From: Roseomonas alba
Lineage (GTDB): Bacteria; Pseudomonadota; Alphaproteobacteria; Acetobacterales; Acetobacteraceae
Assembly (NCBI RefSeq): GCF_019430885.1
Contig: NZ_JAHYBZ010000004.1
Span: 434,001 to 498,000, forward strand
DNA length: 64,000 bases
Direction of reading: 5' to 3'
This document shows positions 17,138-25,074 of this stretch, piece by piece. Under the pieces are notes generated by a model that did no database searches, was not told the origin of the DNA, and saw only the letters and a list, made by a program, of their open reading frames with translations. The position numbers and the translations under genes are program-made. How positions within the stretch are numbered: position 1 is the first letter of the stretch; the number at the start of each line of letters is the position of its first letter.

Positions 17138-17676
17138 GGCTATCGGTTGCTCTCTCCGGCGAATTACGTCTGCATCGATACCATGATGCCTTCGCCACGC
17201 CTCCCGCTCAGAGAGTGTATTTTACCGGTTCCCTTTCCTACACCACCGTTTCCCGACATGGGACCGCGGTTCCCCGGCCCGTCGGGCCGGGTCCCGCCGC
17301 ACGTGGTCCCGCAGGATCCAGCCGCGATCCATCGCCTCCGCGACGCGGGTCTGTTCCGACAATTCGATCTGGTCGATCGCCGCCCCCTCGCGCAGGAGGG
17401 ACAGCATGGCCGCTTCCGCCTCGGCCGCCGCGGCGGCAGGCAGGCCTTCGCCGAGGGGATGGGGGCGCCTTCAGCACGCGCGGCCAGGCGCGCTTCCTGA
17501 GCGATGCGTTGGGCACGGCCGGCTATCTTGAGGTCAATGCTGATGACGACCCCGGCGCGGCGGAATTTCGCAGCTGGGTCGAGTTCGCCACCACGACCGG
17601 CGGCGTGACCCTCACCGCATCCGATCTCGCCTTCGTCTGAGCGCCGGATCGCGGGCCGGGCGGGGCACGCCGCCCC
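17138..17676. other. Island edge with gene debris
   Basis: This stretch of about 540 bases between the Zorya-linked gene and the tetR gene has no intact gene. The plus-strand end (17467-17640) reads like the C-terminus of a real protein. On the minus strand around 17280-17450, a short coding-like segment ('REGAAIDQIELSEQTRVAEA') continues upstream only through a frameshift and an in-frame TGA. I see no tRNA, no clear direct repeat and no integrase, so the right boundary of the island can be placed here only approximately. Confidence 0.4.
17467..17640 (+). pseudogene. C-terminal remnant of an unidentified gene
   Basis: About 57 codons ending at TGA 17640 have natural-looking composition, with high third-position G/C and balanced residues: 'GYLEVNADDDPGAAEFRSW' then 'VEFATTTGGVTLTASDLAF'. 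The frame stays open back to 17134, but the upstream part is Pro/Arg-rich and does not look coding. It is probably the surviving end of a gene cut off when the island arrived or decayed. No family is recognised, and a small intact gene starting at an unusual codon remains possible. Confidence 0.35.
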
Positions 17677-18246
17677 TCACCCGGCCTGCTCGACCGCGCG
17701 CGCCATCGTCGCGGCCGCGGCATCGCCCAGGCCGGCCTCCTGCACCAGCGTGCGCCAGGTGAAGAAGCTCATCGCCAGCCGCAGCATCGCGGCCTGGGGC
17801 GGGGCGAGTCCCTCCCCCAGCACGGCCTCGCAGGCAGCCATGGGCGGGCCCAGGCGCAGCGCCGCGACCTCCCGCGTCAGGGCGTGGAATTCCGCGTCGC
17901 GCAACACGCAGGCGGCCAGCATGGCGTTGCGGGCATACCAGCCGTAGAGCGCCGCGAGGCCCGTGCGCAGCCGCGCCCCGCGCTCCGCGATCGCCCCCCA
18001 GGGCGCCGGGTCCGGCAGCGGATCGCGCACCAGGGACAGTTCCGAGCAGGCGAGGAAGAGGCTCCGCTCATCGGGAAAATGCGCATAGAGCGTGTGGCGC
18101 TGCACGCCGGCGCGCTCGGCGATCTGGCTCAGCGTCGTCAGCGCCGGGCCTTGCGTGCCGTGAAGGTCGACCGCGGCCTCCACGATGCGAAGCCGGGTCT
18201 GCGCCTGCTGCTCGGCCCGGCGCTTCAGCGTGTAGGTCCGCGTCAT
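17677..18246 (-). CDS. TetR family transcriptional regulator
   Basis: This 189-residue protein has an N-terminal TetR helix-turn-helix ('RIVEAAVDLHGTQGPALTTL' then 'SQIAERAGVQRHTLYAHF') and an all-helical ligand-binding C-terminal part. The start at ATG 18246 ('MTRTYTLKRRAEQQ') is preferred; the longer frame would include the operator-like region. It is divergent from the metallo-hydrolase gene at 18380, the standard layout for a TetR repressor that controls itself and its neighbour. A short inverted repeat lies in the intergenic space just upstream of the start. The ligand is unknown. Confidence 0.85.
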   Translation of the reverse strand: MTRTYTLKRRAEQQAQTRLRIVEAAVDLHGTQGPALTTLSQIAERAGVQRHTLYAHFPDERSLFLACSELSLVRDPLPDPAPWGAIAERGARLRTGLAALYGWYARNAMLAACVLRDAEFHALTREVAALRLGPPMAACEAVLGEGLAPPQAAMLRLAMSFFTWRTLVQEAGLGDAAAATMARAVEQAG

Positions 18247-18257
18247 GTGATTTTCGA

Positions 18258-18273
18258 TACACACATCCGTGTA
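18258..18273. promoter_or_regulatory. Candidate TetR operator
   Basis: An inverted repeat TACAC-N6-GTGTA lies 12 bases upstream of the tetR ATG, in the A+T-rich divergent region between tetR and the MBL gene. A second, more widely spaced pair (ATTTTCG near 18250 and CGAAAAT near 18320) brackets the region. Operators of TetR repressors usually lie in exactly such a space. The assignment rests on symmetry and position only. Confidence 0.35.
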
Positions 18274-18379
18274 ATCATTGTTGCGCACCTCATCCTAATT
18301 TGGCTACACAAATACGTATCACGAAAATACCGCCGCGACCCAGCCCCACCCGGCGGCGTCCCATCAGACGGAGCCCCCC

Positions 18380-19129
18380 ATGGAAACGCGCATCGACGAA
18401 ATCGCCGACGGCATCTTCCGGCTGTCCACCTTCGTGCCGGACATCGCCCCGCCGGCCGGCTTCACCTTCAACCAGTTCCTCGTCCTCGGCGACGAGCCGC
18501 TGATGTTCCACACCGGGCTGCGACGGATGTTCCCGCTCAACCACGCGGCGCTGGCCCGCATCATCCCCGCCGAGCACCTGCGCTGGATCGCCTTCGGCCA
18601 TTTCGAGGCCGATGAATGCGGCGCGATGAACGAATGGCTTGCCGCCGCGCCGCAGGCGACGCCGGCACATGGCCAGACCGGCTGCCTGGTCTCGCTGACC
18701 GACTTCGCCGACCGCGCCCCGCGCATCCTGGCGGATGGCGAGGTGATCAACCTCGGCCGCGGCAAGCGGTTGCGCTTCATCGACACGCCGCACACGCCCC
18801 ATGGCTGGGACGCCGGGGTCATGTTCGAGGAATCGACGCGGACCCTGTTGTGCGGCGACCTCTTCACCCAGCTCGGCAACGACCGCGCCCTGACGGAAGG
18901 CGATGTCGTCGGCCCGGCGATCGCGGCCGAGGATCTGTTCCGCTACTCCGCACTCAATCCCGCCATGGGCGCGACCATCCGCAGCCTGGCCGCGCTGGCG
19001 CCGCGCACCTTGGCGCTGATGCACGGCCCGTCCTTCACGGGCGACGGTGCGACCGCGCTGAGCGCGCTCGCCGACGACTATGATCGCCGCGTATCCGGGG
19101 CGGTGCGGGCCATGACGGCCACAGTCTGA
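18380..19129 (+). CDS. MBL-fold metallo-hydrolase (flavodiiron-like ODP domain)
   Basis: This 249-residue protein resembles the stand-alone beta-lactamase-fold domain of flavodiiron proteins. Metal ligands can be seen in 'FGHFEADECGAMNEW' (the HxExD motif typical of di-iron ODP members rather than zinc HxHxDH enzymes), 'DTPHTPHGWDAG', 'CGDLF' and 'LMHGPSF'. Such proteins bind a di-iron site and may reduce oxygen or nitric oxide or act as sensors. No flavodoxin domain is attached, so a separate electron donor would be needed for redox work. It is divergent from tetR and probably under its control. Confidence 0.75.
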   Translation: METRIDEIADGIFRLSTFVPDIAPPAGFTFNQFLVLGDEPLMFHTGLRRMFPLNHAALARIIPAEHLRWIAFGHFEADECGAMNEWLAAAPQATPAHGQTGCLVSLTDFADRAPRILADGEVINLGRGKRLRFIDTPHTPHGWDAGVMFEESTRTLLCGDLFTQLGNDRALTEGDVVGPAIAAEDLFRYSALNPAMGATIRSLAALAPRTLALMHGPSFTGDGATALSALADDYDRRVSGAVRAMTATV

Positions 19130-19288
19130 TGCCTGGAGGGGCATTGCCGCATCGCTCCGAAGGTCGCGACGCCAAGGCGCCTTGGCGGGGCCACCGGAAG
19201 GGCAAGCCCCCTCCTGCGCCAAGGCCGCCCGCGCAGCAGCCGGTATCGCGCGAGGACGGCCCCCTGGCACAGGCCACGCCCCCCGGTG

Positions 19289-20902
19289 TCAGTTCCGCTG
19301 CGCCAGCCTCTGCCCGGCGATGTACCCCCAGGCCATGTTCGGCCCGATCGTCGTCCCCGTCCCGACATTGCGCGTGCCGATCGGGTTCGCCATGGCGATG
19401 CCGGCGGCGAAAAGGCCCGGGATCACGCTGCCGTCCGGTCGCAGCACCTCGGCGTGCTCGTTGGTCCGCGCGCCGCCCTTGGTGCCGAGGATCGACCGGC
19501 TGAAGGGCATGGCCAGGAAAGGTGCCTGGACGATCGGCTTGATCCCCGCCCGCCGCCGCTTGTCCCCGGCCGAGGCCGCGTCCGCCCGCGCCGGGCGGCC
19601 GAAATCCCGGTCCTCGCCGGCCTCGGCGAAGGCGTTGAAGCGGGCGACGCTGGCGGCCAGCGCCGCCGCCGGCACGCCGATCTGCGCAGCGAGGCCGGCG
19701 ATGTCCCCGGCCTGGCGCATCCAGCCCGGATCGGCCTTCGCCGCCCAGCGCACCGGCGGGACATCGTCCAGCATCCGGGCGTCGGTGATGACCCAGGCCG
19801 GCAGATGCACCGGCTCGCCCGTTGCCGGGTCCCGGCGGTCGAGGGCCTCGCCGATATTGAAGGTCAGCTCGTTCATGAAGCGCTCGCCATGGCGGTCCAC
19901 CAGCATGGCGTAGGGCTCGGTATGGAAGGGCACCGGCTGGGCCAGGACCCGTCCCTCGTAGCGCACGGGGATGGAAGGTGTGATCGTCGCCTGGTCCATC
20001 CGCGCCAATGCGGCGCCGGCCGCCTCGGCCATGCGCTGGCCATCGCCCTCATGCGCACCGGGGCTGCCGAAATAGTCGAGCGGGCCCGGGAAATGCCGCG
20101 CCATCAGCGCCTTGTCCCATTCGAAGCCGCCGGTCGCGATCACCACGCCGGCGCGGGCGGTCCAGGTCTCGCGCCGGCCGTTGCGTTCGACGATCGCGCC
20201 GGTCACCGCCCCCGTCGCGTCCTGGGTCAGCGACAGCGCGCGGGCGCCCATGCCGATCGTCACCCCGGCATCGAGGCAGCCCCGCACCAGCCCGGTCACC
20301 AGCGCCGTGCCCTTGCCGCGGGTGTTGGTCAGCAGCCGCCAAAGCAGCCGCGGCCACAACTCCAGGGCCGTGCGATAGGGCTTGTGGTAGAGGTCGGTGG
20401 TGACCGCCTCGTGATAGGTGAAGATCTCGGGGATGGTGGATTTGCGGATGCGGAGCGCGAAGCGCCCTGCCCGCCAGCGGCTGAGCGGCAGGGGCGACAT
20501 CATCCGCCCACGCGGTTTCGCGCCCGGCAACGTCCGCAGTGGGTCAGGCTCCGGCGTCAGGGCGAAGCGCAGCGGGGTATGGGCCTCGACGAAGCGCAGC
20601 ATCTCGGGCGCCGCGGCCACGAAAGCCTGCCACAGCGGCTCCTCTGTCGCCGCCCAGCCTTCCGGCGCGGCGGCGCGGATGTAGGTCAGGGCCTCCTCGG
20701 CGCTGTCCTCGATGCCGGCGGCCGCGGCCAGGTGGTTCGCTGGAATCCAGGTGCCGGCCCCGGACATCGCCGTGGTGCCACCCAGCCGGTCGGTTTTCTC
20801 CAGCACCGCGACCGACAATCCGCGCACCGCCGCGGTCAATGCCGCCGTCAGCCCCGCCGAGCCCGACCCGAGCACGAGCACATCCGTCGTATATTCCGCC
20901 AT
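19289..20902 (-). CDS. FAD-dependent 3-ketosteroid dehydrogenase-like oxidoreductase
   Basis: This 537-residue flavoprotein belongs to the fumarate reductase/3-ketosteroid delta1-dehydrogenase group. The dinucleotide-binding motif is at the N-terminus ('VLVLGSGSAGLTAALTAA'), followed by 'GGTTAMSGAGTWIPAN'. A covalent-type substrate region has 'LVDRHGERFMNE'. The C-terminal FAD contact is 'GLFAAGIAMANPIGTR' plus 'GTGTTIGPNMAWGYIAG'. It should catalyse dehydrogenation next to a carbonyl on a steroid-like or other cyclic substrate in the cytoplasm. The start at 20902 is where homology begins; the frame runs on upstream through the VOC gene as antisense. It is divergent from that dioxygenase-like gene, and the two may serve one ring-degradation route. 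The substrate is not determined. Confidence 0.8.
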   Translation of the reverse strand: MAEYTTDVLVLGSGSAGLTAALTAAVRGLSVAVLEKTDRLGGTTAMSGAGTWIPANHLAAAAGIEDSAEEALTYIRAAAPEGWAATEEPLWQAFVAAAPEMLRFVEAHTPLRFALTPEPDPLRTLPGAKPRGRMMSPLPLSRWRAGRFALRIRKSTIPEIFTYHEAVTTDLYHKPYRTALELWPRLLWRLLTNTRGKGTALVTGLVRGCLDAGVTIGMGARALSLTQDATGAVTGAIVERNGRRETWTARAGVVIATGGFEWDKALMARHFPGPLDYFGSPGAHEGDGQRMAEAAGAALARMDQATITPSIPVRYEGRVLAQPVPFHTEPYAMLVDRHGERFMNELTFNIGEALDRRDPATGEPVHLPAWVITDARMLDDVPPVRWAAKADPGWMRQAGDIAGLAAQIGVPAAALAASVARFNAFAEAGEDRDFGRPARADAASAGDKRRRAGIKPIVQAPFLAMPFSRSILGTKGGARTNEHAEVLRPDGSVIPGLFAAGIAMANPIGTRNVGTGTTIGPNMAWGYIAGQRLAQRN

Positions 20903-20992
20903 TGGCCCCGCCGATGGTGATGATCCCCCGATCCCATTGGCATCGGATCGGCGACCGCACCAGATTTGCGGCACCGAAAGGATACCGCCCCA

Positions 20993-21505
20993 ATGCCCGA
21001 CACCCTGCCCCAGCCCATCACCCGCACCGCCATTCATCCGGCGACCCGCATCGGCCATGTTCATCTGAAGGTCGCGAATATCGAGCGTGCGCTCGGCTTC
21101 TGGCGCGACGTCATCGGGCTCGAAGAACAGCAGCGCTACGGCGACCAGGCCGTCTTCCTGTCCGCCGGCGGCTACCACCACCACATCGCCCTCAACACCT
21201 GGGAGAGCAAGGACGGCGCCTGGCCGCCGCCGGGCACCACCGGTCTGTTCCACGTCGCGCTGCTCTACCCGGATCGCAAGGCGCTGGCTCAGGCGCTGCT
21301 GCGCTTGCTCGAAGCCGGGTGGCCGCTGGAAGGCGCGTCGGACCACGGCGTGTCGGAAGCACTCTACCTGCGCGACCCGGACGGCAACGGCGTCGAACTC
21401 TACCGCGACCGGCCGGAGGCCGATTGGCCCCGGGACGCGAGCGGGAAACTCGCCATGGTGACGCGGCGGCTCGACCTGAACGCGCTGCTGGCTGAGGCGA
21501 ACTGA
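20993..21505 (+). CDS. VOC family (CatE-like) dioxygenase/glyoxalase
   Basis: This 170-residue vicinal-oxygen-chelate protein has paired beta-alpha-beta-beta-beta modules. Candidate metal ligands are His in 'IGHVHLKV', His in 'GLFHVALL' and Glu in 'GNGVELYRD', the 2-His-1-Glu pattern of extradiol dioxygenases of the CatE group. 'GGYHHHIALNTW' is also typical of that group. It may cleave a catechol-type ring or act as a lyase. The start at 20993 is chosen because the residues upstream do not resemble the family. It is divergent from the flavoprotein dehydrogenase with a 90-base gap. Confidence 0.75.
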   Translation: MPDTLPQPITRTAIHPATRIGHVHLKVANIERALGFWRDVIGLEEQQRYGDQAVFLSAGGYHHHIALNTWESKDGAWPPPGTTGLFHVALLYPDRKALAQALLRLLEAGWPLEGASDHGVSEALYLRDPDGNGVELYRDRPEADWPRDASGKLAMVTRRLDLNALLAEAN

Positions 21506-22057
21506 CGCGGACGGGAGTTTAGCCGAGCCGCCCAAGGCGGCGGGCCCTCCCGCAGCCCGGAAGGACTCCGTTGGGACGGCCATCGAAGGAGTGCTGCCCA
21601 ACGCATGGTGGGTGACGGCGATGGGAGAGGGGCGCTGCCCCTCCCCCCTCAACGGCGCCGGAAGCCGGTGCTGCCTTTTGCCCTTGGCCCTGGGGAATGA
21701 CCGGTGCGGGCGGAATTGGAGGGGCACCGCCCCTCCAAACCACCCCGCCAAAGGCCCGAGGCCTTTGGAAACCGTCGCTTGGCGCCGAGCGCCGCTGGCA
21801 AAATGGCGGGCCGAAACCCGCTCTTGCGCACCGAAGGCGCTGCGAGGGTCCAGCATTACCCCCCGCCCTGCGCCAACCGAGTGCGGTCCAGGTACTCCAA
21901 GTACCTGGTGGGGTGGTTCGGAGGGGCGGCGCCCCTCCGATCTTCCTCGGCGGAAGTAGACCAGCCATCAGGAAGGCCCTTCGGCCTTTGCTGGGGTGAC
22001 CCCGAGAGCGGCAAAGCCCCTCTCGGTTCGACAGGTCAGGAAATCGGGCCGCTGGCA
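21506..22057. other. Gene-free spacer mostly filled by a mosaic repeat
   Basis: This spacer of about 550 bases lies between the convergent VOC and phoX genes. All but the first 120 or so bases is made of hairpin-rich mosaic repeat modules described separately. The open frames in it are Pro/Arg-rich and have no coding character. Nothing else was recognised. Confidence 0.6.
21623..22027. repeat. Mosaic intergenic repeat, copy 1
   Basis: This is the largest copy of a dispersed family. It holds four hairpins of the GGAGGGGC/GCCCCTCC type (at 21625-21645, 21718-21736, 21920-21938 and 21993-22026). It also has the stem AAAGGCC-CGA-GGCCTTT at 21750-21766 and the linker 'CGCTTGGCGCCG'. The same modules recur at 29820, 35084, 48595 and 61555. 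The copies share ends and linkers but differ in the middle. Confidence 0.75.
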
Positions 22058-24037
22058 TTACGCCCCGATGCTGCCGCCACCCCGCTTCACGATGGCGATC
22101 ACGGCCGGCCGCGGCGGCATGGTATCCTGGAAGTCCGGCCAGCGGGTCGAGGGCCGCTCGAAGGTGGACCCGCGATCCTCGCCCGGATGCTGGATGGCCA
22201 GGAAGATCGTGCTGTCGTCCGGCGTGAAGCACGGCCCGCAGACCTCGGCCCCCGTCGGCGCCTGGTAGAAGAGGCGCGTCAGCGCCCTGCCCGGCCCCTG
22301 GGTGTCGGACGCATAGAGCCCATCCGCCACGCCCGCCGCGCTCGGCGCACCATCAGTCGCGATCCAGATGCGGCCCTTGCTGTCGAAGGCGCAGTTGTCC
22401 GGGCAGGACAGCCAGCCCTGGTCGCTGGTGGCGCGGTGATAGCGCGCGCCGGCGTCCTGGCCGGGCTTGCCGGCGAGCAGGAAGATCTCCCACCGCGCCT
22501 CGGTCGCTGCATGGTCGGGACGGCCGTTCACGGAGGGCGGCACGATCTCGATGATGTGGCCATGCGCGTTGCGCGGCCGCGGATTGGCGCCGTCGATGCG
22601 ATCCTCGCCGCGGCTCGTGTTGTTGGTCAGGATGACGTAGGTCCGGCCGGTCACCGGGTTGGTCTCGACATCCTCGGGGCGATCCATCGGCGTCGCGCGC
22701 AGCAGGTCGGCGGCGCGGCGGGTGTTGATCAGCACCTCGGCCTGGTTGCGGAAGCCGTTCTCGGCGGTCAGCGGGCCCTGGCCATGGACCAGCGGCAGCC
22801 AGGCCACCTTCCCGTCGTCGCTGAGGCGCGCGACGAACAGCGTGCCCTCGTCCAGCAGATCGCGGTTGGCAGCGCGGTCATTCGGGTTCCAGGGGCGCGC
22901 GGTGACGAACTTGTAGACGTAGTCGAAGCGCTCATCATCGCCGGAATACAGCACCACGCGGCCGTCATGGTTCACGACATGCGTGCAGCCTTCGTGCTTG
23001 AAGCGGCCGAGGGCGGTACGCTTCACCGGCACACTCTGCGGGTCGTAGGGGTCGAACTCCACCACCCAGCCGAAGCGGTTCGGCTCGTTCGGTTCCTTGT
23101 CGAGGTTGAAGCGATCCTCGAAGCGGCCCCAGGCATAGGAGGCGTTCTCGACAATGCCGTAGCGGCGATACATCTCGGCAAGCGCACCGGTGCGCGCGGC
23201 GGCGCCGCCGAAATACTGGTTGAAGTTCTCCTCGCAGGTCAGGACCGTGCCCCAGGGGGTGTTGCCGCCCGCGCAGTTGTTCAGCGTGCCGAACACCTTG
23301 GTGCCGGTCTGGTCGGCGCCGGTCTTCATCAGCTCATGGCCGGCGGCGGGGCCGCTGATGCGCATCTCGGTGGCGCCGGTGATGCGGCGGTTGTACCGGC
23401 CGGCCGGCACGGCGGCCCAGCGGCCATCGGTGCGGCGGACCTCCACGATGCTGAGGCCATGGGCCATCAGCTCGACCTTCGCCTGCTCGGCATTGGTGCG
23501 GAGCCGCGCCGCGCTGCCCGTGCCGATGCCGGCGAACATCATCGAGCTGTCGGTATATTCGTGGTTCACCACCAGCAGGCCGTGATCGGCGCTGCGCGAG
23601 CCCTGCGGCAGCGGCTTGAAGTCGATGAAGTCATTGTTGTAGCCGAATTGCTGCGCCTGGGCCGCTTCGGTCTGCGCCGTAGGGTCGAAGGCCGGCGCAT
23701 CGGCCAGCACGGCATCGCCCCAGCGCATGACGATCTGCGTCTCGTAGCCCTCGGCCACCGCGTCGCGCTGGGCGAGCTGATGGCGCAGCTCAGGGAAGGT
23801 CAGGGTCGAGGGGCCGCCCGTCATCGGCACGCCCTGCGCGACCGCCTGCTGGGCGCCGGCGACGAGCTGGTCGGCGAAGGTCAGCGCCGCCGCGGCGCCG
23901 CCGAGGCCGCGCATCGCGGCGCGGCGCGACAGGCGACGGGCGATGATCTCGCCGATGGATTCACGGGGATCGGGGTTGCTGCCGATATCCTCGAGCTCGA
24001 GCTCGATGGCGGCGTCGGAAGACTGATTGTCCGGCAT
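22058..24037 (-). CDS. phoX: PhoX family alkaline phosphatase
   Basis: This 659-residue protein of the PhoX/DUF839 family has a Tat-type export signal near residues 37-60 ('SRRAAMRGLGGAAAAL'). The family core includes 'GLLVVNHEYTDS', 'NNCAGGNTPWGTVLTCEEN', 'HEGCTHVVNHDGRVVLYSGD' and 'WLSCPDNCAFDSKGRIWIAT'. PhoX enzymes are periplasmic or secreted calcium/iron-dependent phosphomonoesterases that release phosphate from organic sources and are folded in the cytoplasm before Tat export. Length and motif order match the family. No Pho box was identified upstream. A related non-enzymatic DUF839 protein is possible but less likely given the intact Cys and Asn/Glu metal-site motifs. Confidence 0.85.
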   Translation of the reverse strand: MPDNQSSDAAIELELEDIGSNPDPRESIGEIIARRLSRRAAMRGLGGAAAALTFADQLVAGAQQAVAQGVPMTGGPSTLTFPELRHQLAQRDAVAEGYETQIVMRWGDAVLADAPAFDPTAQTEAAQAQQFGYNNDFIDFKPLPQGSRSADHGLLVVNHEYTDSSMMFAGIGTGSAARLRTNAEQAKVELMAHGLSIVEVRRTDGRWAAVPAGRYNRRITGATEMRISGPAAGHELMKTGADQTGTKVFGTLNNCAGGNTPWGTVLTCEENFNQYFGGAAARTGALAEMYRRYGIVENASYAWGRFEDRFNLDKEPNEPNRFGWVVEFDPYDPQSVPVKRTALGRFKHEGCTHVVNHDGRVVLYSGDDERFDYVYKFVTARPWNPNDRAANRDLLDEGTLFVARLSDDGKVAWLPLVHGQGPLTAENGFRNQAEVLINTRRAADLLRATPMDRPEDVETNPVTGRTYVILTNNTSRGEDRIDGANPRPRNAHGHIIEIVPPSVNGRPDHAATEARWEIFLLAGKPGQDAGARYHRATSDQGWLSCPDNCAFDSKGRIWIATDGAPSAAGVADGLYASDTQGPGRALTRLFYQAPTGAEVCGPCFTPDDSTIFLAIQHPGEDRGSTFERPSTRWPDFQDTMPPRPAVIAIVKRGGGSIGA

Positions 24038-24183
24038 GTTCTTGTTCCGTCCTGGGTATCACCTGGGGCGGGCGGAGAGTGCTGGGCTACCAAGACAGTG
24101 ACATGACACTTTCTTTGCGGTTTGGAGTCGCCGTGGACGCGCCGGCATCTGCGACCGATCCGCGCGCCGCAGCCCAAACGCGA

Positions 24184-24205
24184 AAGGGGGCCGCGTGGCC
24201 CCCTT
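24184..24205 (-). terminator. Terminator-like hairpin after the carbonic anhydrase gene
   Basis: A perfect 9-bp stem (AAGGGGGCC / GGCCCCCTT) with a GCGT loop lies 30 bases past the stop of the minus-strand carbonic anhydrase gene. On the minus strand it is followed by TTTCGCGTTT, a weak T-rich tail. It probably ends that transcript. Confidence 0.6.
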
Positions 24206-24234
24206 CCCTGCCGTCCCCGACGCGTCAGCCCGCG

Positions 24235-24939
24235 TCAGAGGAGTTCCACGCGACCCGTCGCAAGGTCGTAGATTCCGCCCTTCACGGCGAGCGTGCCGCG
24301 CCCGATCAGATCGGTCAGGATCGGCGAGGACGTCTCCAGCCGCCGGACATTGTACTGGACGTTGGCGACCAGGGCCCGCCGCGTCACGTCCCCGCCCGTC
24401 TGGGCGAGCGCCGGCTCGATGCCGGGCTTCATGGCGGTGGCCAGGCCGGCGATGTTGCCGGGCAGGGTATTGCCCTGCCGCAGCGCGTCGACGGTCGCGT
24501 TCACGGCACCGCAGCTCGTATGGCCGAGCACGAGGATCAGCCGGGTGCCGAGCACGCCCGCCCCGAATTCCAGGCTGCCGAGCCCGTCGGCGGTGACGAA
24601 ATTGCCGGCCACGCGCACCACGAAGAGGTCACCCGGCGACTGGTCGAAGGCAAGTTCCGGCGCGACGCGGGAATCCGCGCAGCCGAGGACCGCCGCGAAG
24701 GGATGCTGGCTCTGCGCCAGGCTGGCGCGCCGGGCCGAGAAGTCGCGTTCCCGCGGTTGGTTGGCGACATAGCGGGCATTGCCCTCCATCAGCGCGCGCA
24801 GCGCGGCATCGGGCGTTGCCGGGCGCTCCGCGGTCTGGGCCCGGGCCTGTGGCGCGGCGACCGTCGTGGCGAGCAGGGCCGCGCCCGCGGCGAAGAATGA
24901 ACGGCGTCCGACGGATCCCGGATGACAGGCGAAACACAT
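24235..24939 (-). CDS. Exported beta-class carbonic anhydrase
   Basis: This 234-residue beta-carbonic anhydrase has the zinc ligand motifs 'GCADSRV' and 'LGHTSCGAVNA', so it should interconvert CO2 and bicarbonate. Unlike the usual cytoplasmic enzymes it has a Tat-like leader ('GRRSFFAAGAALLATT', cleavage near 'ARAQ'), so it should act in the periplasm. The start at 24939 is preferred to the in-frame ATG at 24969 because GGGGAG sits 9 bases upstream of 24939. The leader is preceded by 'MCFACHPG', an odd CxxC before the twin arginine. A terminator-like hairpin follows the gene. Confidence 0.85.
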   Translation of the reverse strand: MCFACHPGSVGRRSFFAAGAALLATTVAAPQARAQTAERPATPDAALRALMEGNARYVANQPRERDFSARRASLAQSQHPFAAVLGCADSRVAPELAFDQSPGDLFVVRVAGNFVTADGLGSLEFGAGVLGTRLILVLGHTSCGAVNATVDALRQGNTLPGNIAGLATAMKPGIEPALAQTGGDVTRRALVANVQYNVRRLETSSPILTDLIGRGTLAVKGGIYDLATGRVELL

Positions 24940-25074
24940 GGCGTCAGCACTCCCCAGATGACGATCCATGAATGGAATGTCATTCTGCCGTCGGCCGCGC
25001 AACTTTTGCGTGCATAAGGTCCGCCATGGGCCGAGCCGGGAAGCGGCGCCGCCGCGCCGCCACCCCCGCCCGGT

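Noticed and set aside
17134..17640. 168-residue intact gene starting at 17134
   Set aside because: Only the last 57 or so codons look coding. The first 110 residues are Pro/Arg/Gly-rich and the start overlaps the end of the preceding gene, so only a remnant was annotated.
19286..20920. 544-residue open frame antisense to the FAD dehydrogenase
   Set aside because: His/Arg/Gly-rich shadow of a gene with clear FAD-binding motifs on the other strand.
21704..24106. 800-residue open frame antisense to phoX
   Set aside because: It is a composition artefact covering a repeat and the phoX gene. It has no recognisable domain, while the opposite strand gives a complete PhoX.
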